Source: Deltaproteobacteria bacterium
GTDB taxonomy: Bacteria; Desulfobacterota; JADFXK01
DNA length: 36,835 bases
Direction of reading: 5' to 3'
Assembly (NCBI GenBank): GCA_015233625.1
Contig: JADFXK010000004.1
Coordinates: 1 to 36,835, forward strand
A program made the translations under genes and the position numbers. Under the pieces are notes generated by a model. The model was not told the origin of the DNA and ran no database searches. It saw only the letters and a program-made list of their open reading frames with translations. Shown piece by piece: positions 9,101-18,479 of the stretch (position 1 is its first letter; the number at the start of each line of letters is the position of its first letter).

Positions 9101-9398
9101 CACGCGCTCCAGTGTGGCCAGACGATATTACCGTTTATAGACGAAAGCTATGGCCTGACGCCGGATTGATTGATAATAACTATTGGAACTATCCTTCAGT
9201 ATGTGGTAGTCACGATAAGAAGAAAGAAGACAGCCAGACCTGGCCTGATTACCTGGGTGCGATTGGTCTCCCATGACGGAAGAAAATGAAGGGCTTGATT
9301 TAGAGACCAATGGCCACCATCTCCAGATTTTATCAAAATTGATCCAGGTCTGGCATCTATGAAATCATAACCCGTCAGCATACGGATCGAGGTTACCT

Positions 9399-10004
9399 AT
9401 GCAGGATGTGATCGACTGTCGGGGGTTTGCCTGCCCGCAACCCGTGCTTGAGACGAAGGCTCGTTTAGAGACAACCGACCTGGCCGCCTTTACCGTGATC
9501 CTGGACAATGAAGCCGCCAGAAACAATGTCAGCAGGTTCGTGATTAGTCAGGGACACAAAATTGAAGAAGAAGTAGGAGAGGGGATCTATCGACTTCGGG
9601 TGATTCGGATAGGGACCCCTGGGCGGACGACCGAATCGTCCCTAACCCCCTGTGCCGCCCCCCAGGAGCCGGTTCTGGTTATTAAGATTCCATCGGATAA
9701 AATGGGGCACGGGGACGATGAGCTGGGCGCAATCCTGTTGCGGGCTTTTGTCAAAACCATTAAGGATGTCACCCCCCGGCCCAAATGTCTGGTCATGTTC
9801 AATTCCGGGGTAAAATTGGCCGCCGTCGGTTCGGATGTCTTGGCGGCCTTGCAGGACCTGGAAAAAGCCGGCACTGAGATTCTGGTCTGCGGCACTTGCC
9901 TGGACTTTTATCAGCTAAAAACTCAGCTCCAGGCCGGCCGGGTCTCCAATATGTTTGAAATAATGTCCGCGATGGCTCAGGCTGATCGGGTAGTCAGTCC
10001 ATGA
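9399..10004 (+). CDS. yedF: Sulfurtransferase-like selenium metabolism protein YedF (TusA-like N-terminus, DsrE-like C-terminus)
   Basis: VIDCRGFACPQPVLETKARLE (TusA motif) plus VLVIKIPSDKMGHGDDELGAILLRAFVKTIKD...LVCGTCLDFYQL. Confidence 0.88.
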   Translation: MQDVIDCRGFACPQPVLETKARLETTDLAAFTVILDNEAARNNVSRFVISQGHKIEEEVGEGIYRLRVIRIGTPGRTTESSLTPCAAPQEPVLVIKIPSDKMGHGDDELGAILLRAFVKTIKDVTPRPKCLVMFNSGVKLAAVGSDVLAALQDLEKAGTEILVCGTCLDFYQLKTQLQAGRVSNMFEIMSAMAQADRVVSP

Positions 10005-11152
10005 TCTACTTTGACAACGCGGCCACCTCGTTTCCCAAGCCGCCTACCGTCATCCAGGCTATGACCGAATTTATGGGCACAACCAGCGCCAGCCCGGGCC
10101 GTTCTGGTCACCGCATGGCCCTGGAGGCTAGCCGCGTCGTGTTTGAAACCAGGGAAACCTTAGCCGAGCTGTTCAACGTCGCGGATTCAAGCCGGATTAT
10201 TTTTACGCTCAATGTCACCTGGGCTCTTAACCTGGTGTTTAACGGCCTGCTGAGACACCAAGATCATGTGGTGACCACGTCGTTGGAACATAATTCGGTC
10301 ATGCGTCCGTTGACCCGACTGGTCAAGCACCGGGGAATAGATTTGACCGTGGTTCCGGCCGGCCCTGATGGAACTGTGGATCCGGCCCAAATTGCCCTGG
10401 CTTTGACCCCACGCACCCGGTTAATTGTCATCAACCATGCCTCCAATGTCACCGGCAGTATTGCCCCAATCAGGGCCATCAGCCAGATTAAGGGGCAGGC
10501 CCTGCTGGCCGTTGACGCGGCTCAATCCGCGGGTAGTATCCCCATCGACATGAACCAGTTGGGGATTGACCTGCTGGCTTTCACTGGTCACAAGGCTTTG
10601 CTCGGTCCCACCGGTACCGGTGGAATCTGCCTGGGGCCGGGGATTAATTTGGAGCCGCTGGTCACCGGCGGCACCGGTAGCAGATCTGAAGAAGAGGACC
10701 ATCCTGATTTTTTCCCGGATTGTCTGGAGGCTGGGACGCCCAACACGATCGGCCTGGCTGGCCTGCGAGCCGGGGTTGATTTCATCCGGCACACCGGCCA
10801 GGAGAAGATCAGAGAGCATGAGCAGGCCCTGACCCGACGTCTGATGGAAGGTCTGGCCGAGATTCCAGAAGTAACGGTTCATGGCCCGGTTGATCCCGTG
10901 GCTAAGGTTCCGCTGGTGTCCATCACCGTGGCTGGTTGGCCGGTCGATGAGATTTGTCTTAGATTAGACCGTGACTTTGGGGTGGCAACTCGGGGCGGGC
11001 TGCATTGCGCTCCTCGGGCGCACCGGACCATCGAGACCTTTCCCCACGGAACGATTCGATTGTCCCTTAGTTTCTTTAACACTTTTGATGAGATCGACGT
11101 GGTTCTGGCCGCCTTGCGGCAAATCGCATCCCATCGTCAAACCTACCGGTAA
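10001..11152 (+). CDS. Class V aminotransferase, cysteine desulfurase family (selenium/sulfur-cluster type)
   Basis: MIYFDNAATSFPKPPTVIQAM...TSLEHNSVMRPL...AVDAAQSAGSIPIDM...LAFTGHKALLGPTGTGG...RGGLHCAPRAH; ATGA overlap with yedF. Confidence 0.9.
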   Translation: MIYFDNAATSFPKPPTVIQAMTEFMGTTSASPGRSGHRMALEASRVVFETRETLAELFNVADSSRIIFTLNVTWALNLVFNGLLRHQDHVVTTSLEHNSVMRPLTRLVKHRGIDLTVVPAGPDGTVDPAQIALALTPRTRLIVINHASNVTGSIAPIRAISQIKGQALLAVDAAQSAGSIPIDMNQLGIDLLAFTGHKALLGPTGTGGICLGPGINLEPLVTGGTGSRSEEEDHPDFFPDCLEAGTPNTIGLAGLRAGVDFIRHTGQEKIREHEQALTRRLMEGLAEIPEVTVHGPVDPVAKVPLVSITVAGWPVDEICLRLDRDFGVATRGGLHCAPRAHRTIETFPHGTIRLSLSFFNTFDEIDVVLAALRQIASHRQTYR

Positions 11153-11160
11153 TTCCAACC

Positions 11161-11457
11161 ATGTCTCCTACCTGCGTAGCTATCCTGGATTCAATTCATT
11201 ATATCCTCAAAGCCGAAAAAATCCTTAAGGCTAAAGAAATGCCCCATGAGATCGTCCCTGTGCCGCGGGAAATCAGTTCCGATTGCGGCATGGCCATTCT
11301 ATTCGACTGTGCCCTGCTCACGGAACTTCGTCGCATTCTGTCTGAAACCGGTATTCGGATCAGGGGAGTTTATCGGAGCCCCAGGTCGGCTCAAGATGGG
11401 GAGCGGAATGGCTCCAGCTATGTTCCTTTGATTAAGCGCCAGGACGGACTCTCCTGA
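11161..11457 (+). CDS. DUF3343 family putative Se/S carrier-like protein
   Basis: CVAILDSIHYILKAEKILKAKEMPHEIVPVPREISSDCGMAILFDC; small protein immediately downstream of yedF and the class V aminotransferase. Confidence 0.8.
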   Translation: MSPTCVAILDSIHYILKAEKILKAKEMPHEIVPVPREISSDCGMAILFDCALLTELRRILSETGIRIRGVYRSPRSAQDGERNGSSYVPLIKRQDGLS

Positions 11458-11513
11458 TTATCCGGACGATTACCATCAAGAGTCTATGGATGGTCATAAG
11501 ATTCAAAAAGCTC

Positions 11514-11541
11514 TTGACATTTCCTGGTGAAAATCTAATAA
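11514..11541 (+). promoter_or_regulatory. Candidate sigma70-type promoter for the polysaccharide gene block
   Basis: TTGACA (11514-11519), 16-nt spacer, TAATAA (11536-11541), about 57 nt upstream of the glycosyltransferase start. Confidence 0.5.
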
Positions 11542-11597
11542 GAAGGGTATCCGGGATGATGCGGATTTCATAAACGTAGCTGTAAATTGAGGCTGTG

Positions 11598-12542
11598 ATG
11601 AGCCGTGTCCTTTACATCTGCCATGATAACCCTAATCCTTCGGGTGGCATCCGGGTCCTTTACCGGCACGTGGAGGAACTTAATCGCGCCGGATTTAAGG
11701 CCGCGGTGGTCCACTTCCAACCCGATTTTACGCCGTCATGGTTTTCCCACCATGTCCCGGTTATCAATGTCTCGCAGAAATTAGATCTCTTTCATGACGA
11801 TTGGATCGTCATTCCTGAGGACCATACCCAGGCCCTTAACTCCTTTTCCCAGGTCCCATGCCGCAAGGTGATTTTTTGTCAGAACCATTTTTATGTCTTT
11901 AATTCTTTACCTCCAGAAAAGACCTGGCTCGACTTCGGGGTGTCTGAAGTCATGGTCAGTTCGGTGGAGATACTTAAGTTCGTCAAGAATGTGTTTAATC
12001 TTGAGGCTACCCTGGTCCCGGTGGGGATTGACCCTGAGCTTTTTTTCCCAATTCAGGAGGAGCGGAATCCGGCCGTGGCCTTCATGCCGCGCAAAGGAGT
12101 TTGGGCTGTCCGAACAGTTATGGGCATCCTGTGGCATCGGGCGCCCCAATTGAGATCCGTCAAATGGGTGCCGATTGATGGCATGACGGAAGATGAAGCA
12201 GCCCGGGCCATGCGGCAATGTGCCGTGTTTATGTCTACCGGAGTCCTGGAAGGATTCGGACTTCCGCCCATTGAGGCCATGGCCAGCGGGTGCATCGTCG
12301 TCGGCTTTACCGGCGGCGGCGGCCGAGAGTACGCCCATGACGGAAACGGTTTTTGGTGCCCTGACCAGGACCCCTTCGCCTTAGCCGACAGGTTGGAACA
12401 CATCTTGACGTTGATTTTGGATAACCCGTCTTCTCCGCACCTGGAATCCGTGCGGCAGGCGGGCTTTGAAACAGCCCGGCGCTATAGCCTGGAGGCGCAA
12501 CGCCAGCGTCTGCTTGAATTCTGGGCGCCACGGTTATCTTGA
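11598..12542 (+). CDS. Glycosyltransferase (GT4-like)
   Basis: MSRVLYICHDNPNPSGGIRVLYRHVEELNRAGFKAAVVHF...STGVLEGFGLPPIEAMASGCIVVGFTGGGGREY. Confidence 0.85.
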   Translation: MSRVLYICHDNPNPSGGIRVLYRHVEELNRAGFKAAVVHFQPDFTPSWFSHHVPVINVSQKLDLFHDDWIVIPEDHTQALNSFSQVPCRKVIFCQNHFYVFNSLPPEKTWLDFGVSEVMVSSVEILKFVKNVFNLEATLVPVGIDPELFFPIQEERNPAVAFMPRKGVWAVRTVMGILWHRAPQLRSVKWVPIDGMTEDEAARAMRQCAVFMSTGVLEGFGLPPIEAMASGCIVVGFTGGGGREYAHDGNGFWCPDQDPFALADRLEHILTLILDNPSSPHLESVRQAGFETARRYSLEAQRQRLLEFWAPRLS

Positions 12543-12624
12543 GTCTATCCGGTTTGTTGACGTGGTGGTCGGCGGAGACCATGGCCGGCACCGAGCTTTG
12601 AGATTTGACGAAGGAGATTTTTGA

Positions 12625-13629
12625 ATGCAGAATTCTTATTATGCCGACTTACCAGTCTTGGTCACCGGCGGGTTGGGTTTTTTGGGCAGTAATTTGATCT
12701 TGGAGTTGGTCCGGCTCGGGGCCAGAGTGACGGTGCTCGACGCCATGTTACCGCTGTATGGCGGTAATTTTTTTAACCTGGAGCCAGTCAAGAACCAGGT
12801 GGAAGTGGTCCTGGGAGATATCCGCGATGAGGAAAAGGTGAAGTCATGTCTCAAGGGCCAGAAACTTGTTTTTCACATTGCCGGCCAGACCTCTCATGTG
12901 GATAGCATGACCGACCCGCTTCTGGATATCGACATCAATTGCCGGGGGAATATGATTTTTCTTTTGGCCTGCCTGGAGGAATGCCCTGATGCCCGGATCG
13001 TCTATGCCGGGACGCGAGGGCAATACGGCAAACTTAAGTATACGCCGGTGGATGAGGAACATTCGATGGATCCCTCCGACATTTACGGAATCAATAAAAT
13101 GGCCGGGGAAAAATACTTTCTGCTGTTGGGGCAGAAACGAGGGATGGCCGTGACCTCATTACGGATAAATAACACTTACGGACCCCGGCATCAAATGAAA
13201 CACGGGAAATATGGTATCCTTAACTGGTTCATCAGGTTGGCCATGGATGGACAGGCTCTTCCGGTTTTCGGCGAGGGAAGCCAGTTACGTGACTATAATT
13301 ATGTCGATGATGTCACCGCCGCTTTTCTGCTGGCCGGCGAAAGGGAAGAAGCGGTCGGCGAAGTGTTTAATCTGGGCTGTGGTGAACCGGTGACTTTTCA
13401 CCGGATGGTGGAAATGATCGTGGCTCACGCCGATTCCGGGACCATTAAAACCGTTCCCTGGCCGGAAGAGCGGAAGCAGATCGAAGTCGGGGATTATGTG
13501 GCTGATTTTTCTAAGATCGAGCGTCTCCTGGGCTGGCGGCCCCAGGCTTCCCTGATGCAAGGGCTGGACAAGACAATCGCCTACTATCGTGAATACAAAG
13601 GGCACTACTGGTCACCCCTAGAACGTTGA
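12625..13629 (+). CDS. NAD-dependent epimerase/dehydratase (extended SDR)
   Basis: VLVTGGLGFLGSNLILELVRLGARVTVLD...YAGTRGQYG...YGINKMAGEKY...RINNTYGPRHQ. Confidence 0.9.
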   Translation: MQNSYYADLPVLVTGGLGFLGSNLILELVRLGARVTVLDAMLPLYGGNFFNLEPVKNQVEVVLGDIRDEEKVKSCLKGQKLVFHIAGQTSHVDSMTDPLLDIDINCRGNMIFLLACLEECPDARIVYAGTRGQYGKLKYTPVDEEHSMDPSDIYGINKMAGEKYFLLLGQKRGMAVTSLRINNTYGPRHQMKHGKYGILNWFIRLAMDGQALPVFGEGSQLRDYNYVDDVTAAFLLAGEREEAVGEVFNLGCGEPVTFHRMVEMIVAHADSGTIKTVPWPEERKQIEVGDYVADFSKIERLLGWRPQASLMQGLDKTIAYYREYKGHYWSPLER

Positions 13630-13639
13630 GGATGTGTTT

Positions 13640-14677
13640 ATGAAGTTCCTTATAACCGGAGGCTGCGGATTTATTGGGGCCAATTTCATCCGGTATGTCC
13701 TAAATAAATATGCAGATTACCAGGTTGTGAATCTGGATAAATTGACCTACGCCGGAAATCTGGAGAACCTCGCCGGACTGGAGGAGGAATCGGGTGGCCG
13801 CTACGCTTTCATCAGGGGTGATATCCGTGACGCCGCCCTGGTCGCAGAATTGTTAAGCCGAGACATAGACGTAGTGGTCAATTTCGCCGCGGAGTCCCAT
13901 GTGGACCGGAGCATCGAAGACGCTTCCGTCTTTGTCCGGACCAATGTGGAAGGAACCCAGGTGTTGCTGGAAGCCGCGCGGAAAAGCGGGGTGGGACTGT
14001 ATGTCCAGATTTCCACAGATGAAGTCTACGGCTCCCTTGGCCCATCCGGCGCCTTTTCCGAAAAAACGCCATTAGATCCCAGAAGCCCGTACTCGGCCAG
14101 CAAGGCCGCGGCCGATCTGTTGGTTCAGGCCTATGCCCACACTTACGGGCTTCCGGTATTGATTACAAGGTGTTCAAATAATTATGGACCATTTCAATTC
14201 CCGGAAAAGCTCATTCCGCTAATGCTGACTAACGCCTTAGAAGGGCTGCCCTTACCGGTTTACGGGGATGGGCTGAATGTTCGGGATTGGATCTACGTGG
14301 GCGATCACTGCCGCGGCGTGGACTTGATTATCCATCATGGGACCAAAGGTGAAGTCTACAATTTAGGTGGGGCCTGTGAATTGACCAATCTAGATCTGGT
14401 CGGGGCCCTTTTGCTGGAACTGGCGATTCAGAAGGGGCACCGGCCGGGGTGCTATGACGGATTGATTAAGTTCGTTACCGACAGACTCGGTCATGACCGG
14501 CGTTATGCCATGGATTTTACAAAAATTCAGACAGAATTGGGGTGGACCCCCGGCTACACTTTGGCCCAGGGGATGAAAGAAACCGTGGCCTGGTATCTTC
14601 AAAACGAGGCCTGGTGGAGGCGGATCAAGACGGGGGAGTACCTCGATTACTATCAACGGATGTACGCCGGCAGGTGA
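13640..14677 (+). CDS. rmlB: dTDP-glucose 4,6-dehydratase
   Basis: KFLITGGCGFIGANFIRYVLNKYADYQVVNLDKLTYAGNLENL...NFAAESHVDRSIEDA...ISTDEVYGSLG...YSASKAAADLLVQAY. Confidence 0.93.
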   Translation: MKFLITGGCGFIGANFIRYVLNKYADYQVVNLDKLTYAGNLENLAGLEEESGGRYAFIRGDIRDAALVAELLSRDIDVVVNFAAESHVDRSIEDASVFVRTNVEGTQVLLEAARKSGVGLYVQISTDEVYGSLGPSGAFSEKTPLDPRSPYSASKAAADLLVQAYAHTYGLPVLITRCSNNYGPFQFPEKLIPLMLTNALEGLPLPVYGDGLNVRDWIYVGDHCRGVDLIIHHGTKGEVYNLGGACELTNLDLVGALLLELAIQKGHRPGCYDGLIKFVTDRLGHDRRYAMDFTKIQTELGWTPGYTLAQGMKETVAWYLQNEAWWRRIKTGEYLDYYQRMYAGR

Positions 14678-14688
14678 CGGGTCCGATT

Positions 14689-15801
14689 ATGGATGATAGC
14701 GAATCCAACATTATTATAGATAACGTACTGGAAAGTATGAGTGACGGCCTGATTGTCATCCTGCCCGACGGGACTATTCCCGTGGTCAACGAGGCCGCAT
14801 TAAATATCCTGGGCCACCGGCGCGAGGAGTATGCCAACGCAGGTTGGGGAGAAATTTTCCTCAGCTCGGGGGATAATCTTGAGTTCAATCAAGTCCTGAT
14901 TGATGTCATTTACGACAGGAAGCTAAATTACTATAAGGAAACATTGTACGTTACACCACAGGGCCAAATCAAACACCTGGGTATCACCACCTCCTACCTG
15001 CGGGATCTGAGTAGCCGGAATCAGCACATTGGGATTGTTCTGCTGATTAAAGACGTGACCGAACTGGTGGAATTACGCCGGGAAGAACAGGCCTACGCGG
15101 AAGAACTGCGGTTACTGGACAAGGAGCGAATCGAGAACCTGAATCAAATCGCCATGAGCGTGGCTCATGAAATAAGAAATCCGGCCGCCTCCATCGGAGG
15201 ATTTGCGAATTTGATGTTGCGGAAGTTGCCGCCCGACGGCCCTTACCGGGCTTACCTGGAGAATATTCTGGCCGGGTCTAAGCGGTTGGAGCAAATCGTC
15301 CGGTTGGTGGGTGAATATGCCGAAATTTCGAAACCGCGACCGACTCTGATCCTGCTTGAAGACCTGGTCAAGGCCTCGGTCTTGGAGCTTTATGGCTGGC
15401 CGGAGATCGGGTCCAAGATTGCCCTGGTTGTTATGGTGGATGAAGGCGCCGAAGTTTATGCCGACCAGCAGTTGATGTTGCGGGTGTTAGGCATCCTGTT
15501 TCAGAATGCCTGGGAGGCCATGCCCCAGGGCGGGACGATCACTATCGAGGGCAAGAGAATCGACAAAAAGTCCACTCTGTCTGTTACCGATACCGGGGTG
15601 GGGATCAAACAAGGTGATATTCCATTTATTTTCAATCCATTCTTTAGCACCAGGCCGCTCTCGGTGGGTATGGGCCTGACCATCGCCCGAAAAATTATCT
15701 TTGACCACAAAGGGTCGATCAATCTAGAGAGCCGGCCTAATCAGGGCACTTCCGTGATCATCACCCTCCCGGCCACCCCACCGGTCAGCGACCAGGAATG
15801 A
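14689..15801 (+). CDS. PAS domain sensor histidine kinase
   Basis: PAS region MSDGLIVILPDGTIPVVNEAALNILGHRREEY; HisKA SVAHEIRNPAASIGGFANLM; HATPase FQNAWEAMPQGGTITI...VTDTGVGI...GMGLTIARKII. ATG 14689 preferred over the 14542 start overlapping rmlB. Confidence 0.9.
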   Translation: MDDSESNIIIDNVLESMSDGLIVILPDGTIPVVNEAALNILGHRREEYANAGWGEIFLSSGDNLEFNQVLIDVIYDRKLNYYKETLYVTPQGQIKHLGITTSYLRDLSSRNQHIGIVLLIKDVTELVELRREEQAYAEELRLLDKERIENLNQIAMSVAHEIRNPAASIGGFANLMLRKLPPDGPYRAYLENILAGSKRLEQIVRLVGEYAEISKPRPTLILLEDLVKASVLELYGWPEIGSKIALVVMVDEGAEVYADQQLMLRVLGILFQNAWEAMPQGGTITIEGKRIDKKSTLSVTDTGVGIKQGDIPFIFNPFFSTRPLSVGMGLTIARKIIFDHKGSINLESRPNQGTSVIITLPATPPVSDQE

Positions 15802-17121
15802 TTAATTCTGTCTCCTAAGCCTCAAAAATTTTTCCATATATTTGAAATCAACATTTACATCAACCTCGGCCAAACCCTTCTTGATCAAATGGGCATTAAC
15901 AAATGTTCTATTCTTCAGGTAGACATATCCCATATCAGAACCATTTGTGTCGCCCGGCTCAGGTTCATGTTTCAGGTATACTTTTTTGCCTTTCACCTTT
16001 TCCGTCAAGAATTTAATGGCTTTTTCGCGAGTCTCAGGGTTCTCAGCCAAGCCGATTAATTTTACTTTAAAGTGACTGCCGCCGTCATTCAACAATAACA
16101 CCGTAGGTGAAATAATCTCAGATACCATGAAGTATTCATGGCTGGCCGAAGAGTTGCGGTCAACTTTAGAACCGAAATTGAGTCTCTTCGGATCCACCTT
16201 CTTGTCAAACTTGATCGGATCAACGAAGGTATATGGTAATTTCTTGATGTCGTCGGCAAAGTCATTCTGAAATTTTTCTGGCCGGATTATTTCAAAATTT
16301 GCAGCTTGAACGATGTCTGGTTGTGTTAGACCGACCTTTTCTTCGATTATCGGCAGGAATTCGTCGTTAATCTCATAACCGATAGAATTTCGGTCCAAAT
16401 TCTTTGCGGCCAGTATCGTTGTTCCGCTGCCGAGAAAGGGGTCGAGCACCGTGTCGCCCACAAAGCTAAACATCTTGATCAGACGTTTGGGCAATTCTTC
16501 AGGAAACATAGCTAAATGTTTATTCTGTTTATCACCCGGAAAATTCCAATGCCCGGTAAAATATTGATTCCATTCTTCTGGGCTCAGCTTAGAGGCTTCC
16601 TTCGTCTCTGCTTCGACTTTTGGGCCGGTGCCGTACTTCTTAAAAACCAAGATGAACTCATAGTCTAATTTTATAATGCCATTGCGGGGATAAGGATATG
16701 AGCCCATGATTACCGCCCCGCCGGAGGTATTGCAGGTGGTTACTTTTTGCCAGATAATCGCCCCCATATAATCGAACCCGGAACTCTCACAGAACTTGAT
16801 GATCTCGGTCCGGATCGGCATTACTTTATATCTGCCGTAATAGACAGAACGGGCAAATTGATCTCCGATATTGACGCACAAACGGCAACCTTTGGTTAGA
16901 ACTCTTTGACATTCCGACCAAACCAAATTGAGATTATTAATATATGCTTCGTAAGTGTCATTGAAGCCTATCTGGTCACCGTCGCCGTAATCTTTCAGTT
17001 GCCAGTATGGCGGAGACGTGATGACCAGATGTACGCTTTCATCTGAGATCTCTCGCATGCACCTGGAATCACTAATTACTATTTTATGAAGGGTTTTCAC
17101 CCTAACTCCTGATTCACCCAA
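15802..17121 (-). CDS. Beta-class DNA methyltransferase (N4-cytosine or N6-adenine) with C-terminal staphylococcal-nuclease-like (TNase) domain
   Basis: Motif IV TSPPYWQLKDYG near the N-terminus, motif I DPFLGSGTTILAAKNLDRNSIGYEIN later; C-terminal FKVKLIGLAENPETREKAIKFLTEKVKGKKVYLKHE...MGYVYLKNRTFVNAHLIKKGLAEVD is SNase-like. Confidence 0.88.
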   Translation of the reverse strand: MGESGVRVKTLHKIVISDSRCMREISDESVHLVITSPPYWQLKDYGDGDQIGFNDTYEAYINNLNLVWSECQRVLTKGCRLCVNIGDQFARSVYYGRYKVMPIRTEIIKFCESSGFDYMGAIIWQKVTTCNTSGGAVIMGSYPYPRNGIIKLDYEFILVFKKYGTGPKVEAETKEASKLSPEEWNQYFTGHWNFPGDKQNKHLAMFPEELPKRLIKMFSFVGDTVLDPFLGSGTTILAAKNLDRNSIGYEINDEFLPIIEEKVGLTQPDIVQAANFEIIRPEKFQNDFADDIKKLPYTFVDPIKFDKKVDPKRLNFGSKVDRNSSASHEYFMVSEIISPTVLLLNDGGSHFKVKLIGLAENPETREKAIKFLTEKVKGKKVYLKHEPEPGDTNGSDMGYVYLKNRTFVNAHLIKKGLAEVDVNVDFKYMEKFLRLRRQN

Positions 17122-17145
17122 GAGGGCCGGGTGACGTTGGCAAAA

Positions 17146-18201
17146 TTAGCTCCGGCCGTTTTCTTGGAGCTTTTTCTGAGTGGAATTGATCAATTGCTGG
17201 GCTTCGGGGAAGGATGGGTTCAGAGCCAGGGCGCTTTGAAAGGAAACGATGGCCTTTTGATATTCTTTGAGTTCGATGAATACCAACCCCATGTTAAAAT
17301 GGATATTCTCATCATCGGGAGTCGCCTTCAGCGCGTTTCGGTATTGCTCGATGGATTGGACATATTTCTTTTGCTTGCGATATAGAATACCTAACAGGTT
17401 ATAGACATTGGAGGTATCAGGATTTGATTTGGCTACTTCCAAGAGAAGATCTTCGGCGTCTTCCTCCCGATTCTGGCCAATGTAGATTTCCGCGGCCTTC
17501 TGCATGGCCTCCTGGGCCTTATCCGCCATGCCCAGTTTTTGATACGCGGTGCCCATCCCTCGGAATGCCTTAGCAAAAGATGTGTTTATTTCAGTGGCCT
17601 TACGAAATGCTACCAGGGCCTCGCCATATTTGTCCTGGGCCGCTTTAATGTATCCGACATTGTAGTATACCTCGGCGGGATGATAAACCTTCATGGCCTC
17701 AGCATAGGATTCCAAGGCTTGTTCATAATTGTCCTCTTTGAAAAACTTTTCAGCACTGGCCAGGAATTTATCCGCCTGGCGGACTTCCGGATCGTTGAGC
17801 ATATCGGAAATCAATTCGAGCTGCTGCTCCAGGACCTTAATCGTCAACGGCAGAACGATCAGTCCGTTTACCCCAAATCGCCCGGCTTCAATGACATGAT
17901 CTTTGGTTAGACGGGAGGACATAAGCAACACCGGAGTCCGGGCCAATCGTTCATTAGTCCGGATCTTTCGCAGCAGGTCAACGCCGGACAATTTGTCCAG
18001 ATCCCAATTTGAGACAACGAAACTAATGGGCTTGTTTTTGATGATGTCCCAAGCCTCGTCGCCGTTGGTCGCCTTTGTAAACCTTCTAAATCCGACATAC
18101 TTTAAGACCAGAAGAACGTTCTTTAAGACACTGGGGTTACTTTCAGCCACAATAAACCTGGTATCTAATGAAAATTTTCTCTTATCTTTTCCTACAGCCA
18201 T
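17146..18201 (-). CDS. Response regulator receiver domain protein with TPR repeats
   Basis: N-terminal REC-like region (FIVAESNPSVLKNVLLVLKYVGF...FVVSNWDLDKLSGVDLLRKIR...PVLLMSS) and multiple TPRs (AEVYYNVGYIKAAQDKYGEALVAFRKATEIN etc.). Confidence 0.88.
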   Translation of the reverse strand: MAVGKDKRKFSLDTRFIVAESNPSVLKNVLLVLKYVGFRRFTKATNGDEAWDIIKNKPISFVVSNWDLDKLSGVDLLRKIRTNERLARTPVLLMSSRLTKDHVIEAGRFGVNGLIVLPLTIKVLEQQLELISDMLNDPEVRQADKFLASAEKFFKEDNYEQALESYAEAMKVYHPAEVYYNVGYIKAAQDKYGEALVAFRKATEINTSFAKAFRGMGTAYQKLGMADKAQEAMQKAAEIYIGQNREEDAEDLLLEVAKSNPDTSNVYNLLGILYRKQKKYVQSIEQYRNALKATPDDENIHFNMGLVFIELKEYQKAIVSFQSALALNPSFPEAQQLINSTQKKLQENGRS

Positions 18202-18479
18202 AATAAACCACCACCACAGAAGGACTGATCCCCGGATTAATCATCACTAAAAGGGGCTTTATGTTCCTCATAAATCAACTTGAACCAACTATTATCTTTA
18301 GGCTCTTTCCGTGCCTCCTGGCACCATATTTCAGGTGAGACCATAATTCAAGAAAAAAATACCACGTGTCGTCCGCCCGTTGAAGGACGCCGGGACCTAA
18401 TAACTCTGCGCTCTCCGCCAAACCGTGGCTCGTTCTGGGTTGAGCTTTCCCCACACTGATAGAAATCGGCAGCGGTCGG

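Noticed and set aside
10421-10882. 153-aa minus-strand ORF opposite the class V aminotransferase
   Set aside because: Antisense shadow in GC-rich coding DNA.
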